8,375 nt of DNA from an uncultured bacterium (GTDB taxonomy: Bacteria; Cyanobacteriota; Vampirovibrionia; Gastranaerophilales; Gastranaerophilaceae). Numbering within the stretch: position 1 is the stretch's first letter; the number at the start of each line of letters is the position of its first letter. This document shows, one piece after another, positions 1 through 5,299 of this stretch. The stretch is taken from positions 1 through 8,375 of the forward strand of contig USCK01000080.1 in assembly GCA_900553205.1 (NCBI GenBank), read 5' to 3'. The notes beneath the pieces are model-generated. The model did no database searches, was not told the origin of the DNA, and saw only the letters and a program-made list of their open reading frames with translations. Position numbers and translations under genes: made by a program.

Positions 1-2319
1 AAAAAGCCGCTTATAGAGCGGCTTATTTCTGCGAGAGGAATCAAAGCAGGAAAAGCGACAGAGGACTTTTTAAATCCTTTGGCTATTCAATTAACTCACC
101 CGAATGCGTTTGTTGATATGCCCAAAGCTGTGGAAAGAATTTCTCAAGCAATAGATAATTCAGAGAATATTCTTATATATGGTGATTTTGATGCAGATGG
201 TTTAACTTCAACTTCTGTTTTGTATAAGACTTTGACTCATCTGGGTGCAAAGGTTTCTTATTTTATTCCGACAAGAGAAGGTGACGGACATGGACTTAAT
301 TCTAATGCTCTTGTCAAGCTTATGGTGTCAAAGAAGCCTAAACTGATAATAACAGTGGATTGTGGTATCAGCAATATTGAAGAAGTTAAGTTTATCAATA
401 GTTTTAAAATAGATGTTATTTTGACAGACCACCACGAGGCTGGTGAAGAATTGCCTGATGCTTTGGCTATAATTAACCCGAAAGCTCCTAATGCCTTAGA
501 TGAAAAGTTATCTGCTCTTGAAATTGATTATTTAACATCTCTTGCAGGTGTAGGGGTTGCTTTCAAGGTTGCACAAGCAGTATTGGAGAAATATGACAAA
601 CTTGCATATTTATACGAGATTCTTCCTTTTGTTGCAGTGGGGACAATCGCAGATATAGTACCTTTGATAGGTGAAAACAGATATTATGTTTTAAAAGGAC
701 TTGACTTAATTGCAAAAGGCAAACATTACGGCTTAAAAAGACTTTTGGATAACGCAGGGTATTCAAATATAGATGAAGGTATAACCTCTGAACAAGTGGC
801 TTTTGGTATTGCTCCGAGAATTAATGCTTCAGGTCGTTTAGATGCTGTTGATGATGCTCTTAAAGTCTTGATAAGTGAAAATAAACAAGAAATAGAATTG
901 GCAGTAATTGCATTAGAAAACTACAATAAAATAAGACAAGAGCTTTGTCATTCAACATTTTTAGAAGCAGATGAAATGGCAAAAAATATTAAAGATAATG
1001 CAATAGTTTTGTTTAAGCCTGATTGGCATATAGGAATTATCGGTATTGTTGCGTCTAAATTGGTTGAGAAATACCATAAACCAACATTTTTGATGATGTA
1101 TTCAGAGGAAACTAAACAAATCCGTTGTTCTGCGCGTGGAGTAGAGGGTGTTTCTGCAATTAATCTGCATGATGTGATATCAAATATCTCAGAAAATTTA
1201 GACGGATTTGGTGGGCATATGCTTGCTGCAGGGTTATCTTTCAGTACCGATAAAATTTCTTTTGAAGAAGTAAAAAAAAGTTTGATAGAAACAATAAACG
1301 AAGCCCTTGCAGGTGAAAAAATAGTTCCTGTCTTGAATATAGATTTAGAGGTTGAGCCTGATGATATTTCTATTTCTATGATAGAAGAATTGAAACAGTT
1401 AGAGCCTTTTGGTGCATCAAATCCACAACCTTTGTTTGTTATCAATAACTTTATTCTAAAAGAAAAGAAATTAATGGGCTCAAACAAAGAGCATTTGCGT
1501 TTGAGTGTAGAAAAAGATAATCAAAAATTTAATGCAATATGGTGGTCAAAGGGTGATGTTCCGATAAATAACGGTGATAGCTTGGATATTGCTTTTTATC
1601 CTCAACTAAATACTTTTAACGGCAATACCTCGGTTCAGTTAATTGTTAAGGATATTCATTCTGAAGGACTAGAGCAAGATGAACAAGATTTAGGTATAAA
1701 AATTTATGATCATAGGCAAAAAACAGGTATTTTTAAACAAGTAAACGATTATCTAAAGACTACTAAATTAAAGACAATAGTTTTTGCAGAGGATAAAGCT
1801 GTTATAGATAGTCTGAAAATGTATCCTGAAATCTCGTCAAGAATAAGAAATCGTAATAAACTTGAAAAATGTGATGCTTTGATGTTTTTTGATTATCCTG
1901 CAAATAGTGAATTGTTAGAAAAGGTTTTGGTAAAAACAATGCCTGCAATAGTTCATTATATGAATTATTCAACAAAACATTCAATAGAAGAATTATTCAA
2001 AACAATATCAGGTATGGCAAAATTTGTATGCAATAATAAACAGGGCGAATTCAGTTTTGCTGACAGTTCAACTTTTCTTGGTGTAACAAAGGATTTGATA
2101 GAGCTTTCTTTGTTGGTGTTGAAGGAAGCAGGAGTTCTTGAAATCCTTGAGAGACAGGAATCGTGCTATAAAATTTGTAATTTTAATCATGCGTCAGAGG
2201 TTATTTTCAAAGAGCAACCGACATATCCTGAACTTATGGCTGAATATAGCGCTATAGAAGGATTTAAAGAGTCTTTAAAGACTGCAGATTTAGATTCTAT
2301 AAGCACTTGCATGGGCTAA
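1..2319 (+). CDS. recJ: Single-stranded-DNA-specific 5'-3' exonuclease RecJ (5' end outside window)
   Basis: RecJ degrades single-stranded DNA 5' to 3' in recombinational and mismatch repair, using two metal ions. The frame is open from base 1 and already reads as RecJ before the first internal start (KPLIERLISARGI, then TEDFLNP), so the true start lies upstream; 772 residues are visible. Numbering from base 1, the DHH phosphoesterase motifs are GDFDADG (61-67), VDCG with D120, TDHH (142-145) and GTIADIVPL with D218. The DHHA1 domain has WHIGIIG (342-348), RCSARG (375-380) and GGHMLAAG (404-411). An OB-fold-like region follows (about 440-550), then a C-terminal region (about 565-772) like that of long Firmicutes and cyanobacterial RecJ, absent from the 577-aa E. 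coli enzyme. All expected metal ligands are present. No terminator separates it from the HU gene, so read-through is possible. Family assignment is very secure. Confidence 0.97.
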   Translation, partial: KKPLIERLISARGIKAGKATEDFLNPLAIQLTHPNAFVDMPKAVERISQAIDNSENILIYGDFDADGLTSTSVLYKTLTHLGAKVSYFIPTREGDGHGLNSNALVKLMVSKKPKLIITVDCGISNIEEVKFINSFKIDVILTDHHEAGEELPDALAIINPKAPNALDEKLSALEIDYLTSLAGVGVAFKVAQAVLEKYDKLAYLYEILPFVAVGTIADIVPLIGENRYYVLKGLDLIAKGKHYGLKRLLDNAGYSNIDEGITSEQVAFGIAPRINASGRLDAVDDALKVLISENKQEIELAVIALENYNKIRQELCHSTFLEADEMAKNIKDNAIVLFKPDWHIGIIGIVASKLVEKYHKPTFLMMYSEETKQIRCSARGVEGVSAINLHDVISNISENLDGFGGHMLAAGLSFSTDKISFEEVKKSLIETINEALAGEKIVPVLNIDLEVEPDDISISMIEELKQLEPFGASNPQPLFVINNFILKEKKLMGSNKEHLRLSVEKDNQKFNAIWWSKGDVPINNGDSLDIAFYPQLNTFNGNTSVQLIVKDIHSEGLEQDEQDLGIKIYDHRQKTGIFKQVNDYLKTTKLKTIVFAEDKAVIDSLKMYPEISSRIRNRNKLEKCDALMFFDYPANSELLEKVLVKTMPAIVHYMNYSTKHSIEELFKTISGMAKFVCNNKQGEFSFADSSTFLGVTKDLIELSLLVLKEAGVLEILERQESCYKICNFNHASEVIFKEQPTYPELMAEYSAIEGFKESLKTADLDSISTCMG
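4..24. repeat. 8-bp perfect GC-rich inverted repeat inside recJ
   Basis: AAGCCGCT (4-11) and AGCGGCTT (17-24) are perfect complements around a 5-nt loop. Read on the - strand the hairpin is followed directly by TTTTT (bases 5-1), the form of an intrinsic terminator; on the + strand it is followed only by ATTTCTG. The recJ reading frame runs straight through it. It could be a terminator for antisense transcription, an RNA structure in the recJ message, or chance. The T-run may continue beyond the window edge. Confidence 0.5.
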
Positions 2320-2334
2320 AAGGGTTGAAAATAC

Positions 2335-2355
2335 GCTAAAAAGTTGAAATTTAGC
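2335..2355. repeat. Small inverted repeat between recJ and the HU promoter
   Basis: GCTAAA (2335-2340) and TTTAGC (2350-2355) flank a 9-nt centre. The right arm ends two bases before the predicted -35 of the HU promoter. A degenerate copy of its left half plus the GTTGAAA centre precedes it at 2315-2331, overlapping the recJ stop codon. It has no T-tract, so it is not an intrinsic terminator; it could be a protein site upstream of the promoter. At 6 bp per arm, chance is quite possible. Confidence 0.25.
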
Positions 2356-2357
2356 TA

Positions 2358-2385
2358 TTGCAATATTTCTTGTATTCAATATAAT
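2358..2385 (+). promoter_or_regulatory. Predicted sigma70-type promoter of the HU gene
   Basis: A -35-like TTGCAA (2358-2363) and a perfect -10 TATAAT (2380-2385) are separated by 16 bp. The predicted transcript starts near 2392, leaving a leader of about 30 nt that carries a strong ribosome-binding site. This gives the HU gene its own promoter despite its position behind recJ. Confidence 0.65.
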
Positions 2386-2400
2386 ATGGAATGTACACAT

Positions 2401-2410
2401 AGGAAAGGAG
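2401..2410 (+). promoter_or_regulatory. Strong Shine-Dalgarno that fixes the HU start
   Basis: AGGAAAGGAG ends 11 nt before the ATG at 2422. It selects that ATG over the in-frame TTG at 2344 and ATG at 2387, both upstream of this site. The resulting N-terminus (MNKEELV) is the normal HU N-terminus. Confidence 0.8.
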
Positions 2411-2421
2411 TTTTATCTATT

Positions 2422-2700
2422 ATGAACAAAGAAGAATTAGTACAAGAAATTTCAAAAAAAGCTAAAGTTACACAAAAAGAAGCAGGCGAAGTTTTAAATG
2501 CTTTAGTTGATACAATTCAAAAAACAGTTTCTAAAGGTAAAAAAGTTACTTTAGTTGGTTTTGGTACATTTGAATCTCGTAAGAGAGCTGCTAGAAATGG
2601 TAGAAACCCTCAAACTGGTAAAGAAATTTCTATCCCAGCTAAAACAGTTCCTGTATTCTCAGCAGGTAAAAAATTCAAAACTGTTGTTAACGGCAAATAG
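2422..2700 (+). CDS. hup: HU-family DNA-binding nucleoid protein
   Basis: This 92-aa protein matches the usual HU length of about 90 aa. HU dimers bend and compact DNA and assist replication, recombination and transcription. Residues 1-40 form the helical dimerisation part (MNKEELVQEISKKAKVT). The family signature follows, GFGTFESRKRAARNGRNPQTG (46-66, given with its key residues F47, R53, R55 and R58). P63 sits at the tip of the beta arm, where the DNA-intercalating proline of HU and IHF lies. The C-terminus is basic (AGKKFKTVVNGK). A sequence-nonspecific HU is more likely than IHF because nothing suggests a paired subunit. The gene has its own promoter, a strong ribosome-binding site and a strong terminator, fitting an abundant, separately expressed protein. 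The longer in-frame extension to 2344 would add a non-HU N-terminus and is rejected. Confidence 0.97.
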   Translation: MNKEELVQEISKKAKVTQKEAGEVLNALVDTIQKTVSKGKKVTLVGFGTFESRKRAARNGRNPQTGKEISIPAKTVPVFSAGKKFKTVVNGK

Positions 2701-2724
2701 TTAATTTCTTGATAAAGGATAATT

Positions 2725-2759
2725 AATGCTGATTGGAATTTTCCCAATCAGCATTTTTT
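2725..2759 (+). terminator. Intrinsic terminator after the HU gene
   Basis: A 12-bp perfect stem, AATGCTGATTGG (2725-2736) with CCAATCAGCATT (2744-2755), encloses a 7-nt loop. The T-tract runs 2754-2759 and overlaps the end of the stem. It lies 24 bp after the HU stop and separates HU from padR. This is the clearest terminator in the window. Confidence 0.92.
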
Positions 2760-2785
2760 GTTAATAATATTTCTGATCCATAACT

Positions 2786-2814
2786 ATTATCATTCTTATC
2801 TTTTTTATGATAAT
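2786..2814. promoter_or_regulatory. Predicted padR promoter with overlapping 8-bp dyad (putative PadR operator)
   Basis: ATTATCAT (2786-2793) and ATGATAAT (2807-2814) form a perfect 8-bp inverted repeat with half-site centres 21 bp apart, two helical turns. They cover a weak -35-like TTATCA (2787-2792) and a -10-like GATAAT (2809-2814) spaced 16 bp apart. PadR-family repressors bind dyads at their own promoters, so negative autoregulation is a natural reading. The sequence directly shows the dyad and its position; binding by the adjacent PadR protein is inference. Confidence 0.5.
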
Positions 2815-2822
2815 TTAGAAGA

Positions 2823-3341
2823 ATGATAGAACTTTTAATAATGTACATTTTATCAATATCGCCACATACAATGTATGGGGTGTTGAAGGATATTCTCAAA
2901 AAGTTTTCACCATATACTAAGCCTAGTTTTGGGACTGTAAAACCAGCACTTTTGAGGCTTGAAAAAAAAGGTGCAATTTGTTCAAACAAATCAATTTCTG
3001 ATGGAGGTAAGGTTTCAATTTTATATGCTTTGACTCCTGATGGGCTTAGTATTTTAAAACAAAAAATATTAGAAGTTGATACCGAAAATCCTGTACAATT
3101 TCTATCAAATGCAAGAATCCAGTTGGCTTGTGCAGGGTTCTTAGATAAGACATCTCAACAAGAATTGTTCTTGAAACTGAAAAAAAGAGCTATACTTATA
3201 AAAACAGATGCAGAAAGCAAAATCTCAGATGAAACAATATCACCGACTTATTTTCATAGATTGGTGTTAGACAATTCTATTTGTGAATACAATAATTTTA
3301 TAACTTTGTTAGAGGGGTTGGAAAGTGCCGGCAATAGTTAG
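2823..3341 (+). CDS. PadR-family transcriptional regulator
   Basis: This 172-aa winged-helix regulator has the PadR pattern: ELLIMYIL (3-10), MYGVLKDIL (17-25, matching the usual MYGYEI segment), a recognition-helix segment GTVKPALLRLEKKGAI (37-52), and a wing with YALTPDG (68-74). Residues of about 90-172 form the predicted helical dimerisation domain. PadR proteins are usually repressors released by a small ligand or stress signal; the ligand cannot be read from sequence. The ATG at 2823 is the earliest start after an in-frame TAA at 2811. No properly spaced Shine-Dalgarno precedes it (AGAAG ends one base before the ATG), and the -10-like box ends 8 nt upstream, so the message may be nearly leaderless. 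The 3' end overlaps the DUF512 gene by 17 bp, implying co-transcription. Many PadR genes sit beside efflux pumps; this one does not. Confidence 0.88.
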   Translation: MIELLIMYILSISPHTMYGVLKDILKKFSPYTKPSFGTVKPALLRLEKKGAICSNKSISDGGKVSILYALTPDGLSILKQKILEVDTENPVQFLSNARIQLACAGFLDKTSQQELFLKLKKRAILIKTDAESKISDETISPTYFHRLVLDNSICEYNNFITLLEGLESAGNS

Positions 3342-4611
3342 TTCAGTAGAAACAGGTTCTATCGCAGAAGAACTTGAAATAGAAGCAGGTGATGAGTTGT
3401 TATCAATAGACGGGCAGAAAATGCTTGATATGATTGATTATGGATTCTATTGTAAGTCAGAACTTCTTACTCTCGAAATAAAAAAAGCTAATGGCGAAAT
3501 CGAAGAAATAGAACTAGAAAAAGATTATGATGAAGATTTAGGTATCGTTTTTGAAAGCGCAGTTTTTGATAAAATAAAACCTTGTCTAAACAGATGTATT
3601 TTTTGTTTTGTTGACCAACAACCAAAAGGCTTGAGGGATACATTATATATTAAAGATGATGATTACAGGTTGTCTTATCTTCAAGGTACTTATATAACAT
3701 TAACAAATTTAAAAGAGGAAGATAAACAACGAATTTCGAGAATGCACCTTGGACCGTTTTATGTGTCTGTTCATACAACGAACCCTGAACTAAGGGTAAG
3801 AATGTTGCGAAATCCGAATGCTTCAAAGATTATGGAGAATCTGAACTGGTTCAAAGAAAACGAAATTCCGTTTCATGCCCAGATTGTATTATGCCCTGAT
3901 GTTAATGACGGTGTAGAGCTTGATAGAACTCTAAAAGATTTATCAACATTAGGTGATTCTCTGCTTTCTGTTGCTATCGTTCCTGTCGGGATTACGCAAT
4001 ATAGAGAAGATAATATCTTAAAGCAAGTAACACCTGAGGTTGCAAAACAAACTATTGAAATTGCTAATAAATACTCTAAAGTGTGCTGCTCAGATGAGTT
4101 CTTTTTGCTTGCTGAAAAAGAAATTCCACCGACAGAATATTATGGCAATTTCTGTCAGTTAGATGATGGCGTTGGTGCAATAAGAGCATTGATTGATGAT
4201 TTTGAGTCTTATGATTTGCCAAAAGAGCTTTCAGAACCATTGGATTTGGCTTTTGCAACCTCTTATGCAGGCAAAGATGCTATTCAGTATGTTTCAAAAT
4301 GCTTGAATAAAATTAAGAATCTGAAAACAACTGTTTACCCCGTCAAATCAAATTACTGGGGACAGAATATTACTGTTGCAGGATTAATAACCTCTCAGGA
4401 TTTAATAAACACAATAAAAGACATAAAAAGTGATTATATAGTTGTTCCAGGTGTAATGCTGAAACCATATACGGATAGTTTTTTGGACGGTGAAACTTTA
4501 TCTCATGTAGAGCAAATAACAGGTAAGAAATTTATTGTTATTCATAATCAATATTCATTGGGTGAATTGATTGATTTTATTAATTGTTATACTGAGGTTC
4601 AAGAATATTAA
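3325..4611 (+). CDS. DUF512 radical-SAM protein with N-terminal PDZ domain
   Basis: This 428-aa protein belongs to a conserved but functionally undefined family of Cyanobacteria and Clostridia. Residues 1-70 form a PDZ-like domain (SVETGSIAEELEIEAGDELLSIDG as key region, 7-30). KDYDEDLGIVFE follows at 66-77. The cluster motif is C87-X3-C91-X2-C94 in CLNRCIFCFVDQQPKG, the radical-SAM 4Fe-4S ligand pattern. KDDDYRLSYLQGTYITLTNL (110-129) and SVHTTNP (148-154) are family landmarks. The DUF512 part includes SDEFFLLA (256-263), PPTEYYGNFCQLDDGVG (268-284), YWGQNITVAGLITSQDL (344-360) and FLDGETL (386-392). It is probably a soluble iron-sulphur enzyme; its substrate is unknown. The start is GTG at 3325, chosen because AGAGGGG ends 8 nt before it and the PDZ domain begins at once. 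It overlaps padR by 17 bp and, tail-to-tail, the next - strand gene by 32 bp. Nothing looks truncated. Confidence 0.93.
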   Translation: MPAIVSSVETGSIAEELEIEAGDELLSIDGQKMLDMIDYGFYCKSELLTLEIKKANGEIEEIELEKDYDEDLGIVFESAVFDKIKPCLNRCIFCFVDQQPKGLRDTLYIKDDDYRLSYLQGTYITLTNLKEEDKQRISRMHLGPFYVSVHTTNPELRVRMLRNPNASKIMENLNWFKENEIPFHAQIVLCPDVNDGVELDRTLKDLSTLGDSLLSVAIVPVGITQYREDNILKQVTPEVAKQTIEIANKYSKVCCSDEFFLLAEKEIPPTEYYGNFCQLDDGVGAIRALIDDFESYDLPKELSEPLDLAFATSYAGKDAIQYVSKCLNKIKNLKTTVYPVKSNYWGQNITVAGLITSQDLINTIKDIKSDYIVVPGVMLKPYTDSFLDGETLSHVEQITGKKFIVIHNQYSLGELIDFINCYTEVQEY

Positions 4612-5173
4612 TATAAGTATAAGCGTTGAATGCAACACTGCCGAAAATTAGTTTCATTCTTGTATCTGTATCAGGAATAAGTTTTACAAACTGGATAAAC
4701 TCTTGGTCAAAGTCGTCTTGAGTTTCTCTTGCTTTGATTCTCGCAATAAGATTATGTGCTTGATATAGCTCAAGATAAACTCCGTCGTCTTTTTTCTCTC
4801 CGACAACTTTATAAAATCCACAATCAATGATTTTACCGTTAGAAACAAAATTTACAGGAATATTAATAACCTGACATTCTTCTGCTTCTTCCAATGGTGT
4901 TTGGCTTTCGATATTATCTTTATGAGCGTCCATATTATCGTGAAGGCTGCTGCCTTTTAATTTTCGGATAGCTTTTTCTTTTTGACGATTCATTTTTTTA
5001 TTCTTTTTAGCTTCAAGAGCATTCATTGTTTCTTCAAACTGTTTGTTGGTGATAACTTTTTGTCCGTCCCAAGCATTGTCGATATTGTCATATTTCGACC
5101 AATCAACTTCTTCTGCACATATTGGAAGTGCAAATAGTGAAAGTATTAAAAGTAAAACAATTTTCTTATACAT
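4580..5173 (-). CDS. Exported protein of unknown function
   Basis: I do not recognise this 197-aa protein. It begins with a clear Sec signal peptide: MYKK, a hydrophobic core (5-17), and a likely signal-peptidase I site after ICA (18-20). A lipobox is unlikely because the bases around C19 read LPIC followed by A. The mature part opens acidic (EEVDWSKYD), has a conserved-looking NAWDGQKVITNKQFEE stretch (33-48), then a K/R-rich predicted helix (about 49-75). The C-terminal half (98-195) looks like a compact alpha/beta domain with two cysteines, C100 and C118, that could pair outside the cytoplasm. The gene is divergent from the TPR gene and overlaps the end of the DUF512 gene by 32 bp. No Shine-Dalgarno is visible before the ATG. 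Coding status is supported by the signal peptide and an uninterrupted 594-bp frame in otherwise unexplained sequence. Confidence 0.8.
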   Translation of the reverse strand: MYKKIVLLLILSLFALPICAEEVDWSKYDNIDNAWDGQKVITNKQFEETMNALEAKKNKKMNRQKEKAIRKLKGSSLHDNMDAHKDNIESQTPLEEAEECQVINIPVNFVSNGKIIDCGFYKVVGEKKDDGVYLELYQAHNLIARIKARETQDDFDQEFIQFVKLIPDTDTRMKLIFGSVAFNAYTYINILEPQYNN

Positions 5174-5181
5174 ATACTAAG

Positions 5182-5209
5182 TTTATAATGTTTTTTTTAG
5201 CTAAGTAAA
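5182..5209 (-). promoter_or_regulatory. Possible promoter of the exported-protein gene
   Basis: On the - strand, TTTACT (5209-5204) and TATAAA (5187-5182) are 16 bp apart. The -10 box ends 8 nt before the ATG, so transcription would begin within one or two bases of the start codon, which would explain the absent ribosome-binding site. Such AT-rich boxes occur easily by chance in this spacer. Confidence 0.4.
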
Positions 5210-5213
5210 CATC

Positions 5214-5254
5214 TAAATAGTGTAAAGTATTTATTTTTTTATATAAATAGTGTA
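5214..5254 (+). repeat. 11-bp direct repeat, 30-bp period, in the divergent spacer
   Basis: TAAATAGTGTA occurs at 5214-5224 and again at 5244-5254. Including flanks, AT-TAAATAGTGTA-A is shared. The second copy overlaps the predicted -10 box of the TPR gene; the first lies just upstream of the possible -35 of the divergent gene. Spacing of about three helical turns would suit a regulator binding one DNA face and controlling both genes. Regulatory function is inference. Confidence 0.5.
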
Positions 5255-5258
5255 TAAT
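5230..5258 (+). promoter_or_regulatory. Predicted promoter of the TPR gene
   Basis: A perfect -10 TATAAT lies at 5253-5258, with only a weak -35-like TTTATT (5230-5235) 17 bp upstream. The predicted start near 5265 leaves a leader of about 35 nt. The poor -35 and the overlapping direct repeat suggest that an activator could be needed. Confidence 0.5.
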
Positions 5259-5299
5259 TAAAGTGTTATATCTATTATGGAATAAAAGGCAAGATATCA

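Noticed and set aside
79..81. TTG as the start codon of recJ
   Set aside because: The frame is open to base 1 and the codons before 79 already encode RecJ-like sequence (LIERLISARGI, TEDFLNP). The gene is cut by the window edge.
948..1487. 179-codon open frame on the - strand
   Set aside because: It lies entirely inside recJ, opposite the DHHA1 and OB-fold regions, has no family motif and no ribosome-binding site. It is an antisense shadow of AT-rich coding sequence.
2344..2421. 26-residue N-terminal extension of HU
   Set aside because: It would start at TTG inside the promoter region, upstream of the -10 box, and HU proteins begin at MNKEEL-like sequence right after the strong ribosome-binding site.
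2723..2989. 88-codon open frame on the - strand between HU and padR
   Set aside because: It runs through the HU terminator, the padR promoter dyad and the conserved PadR N-terminus; no protein feature supports it.
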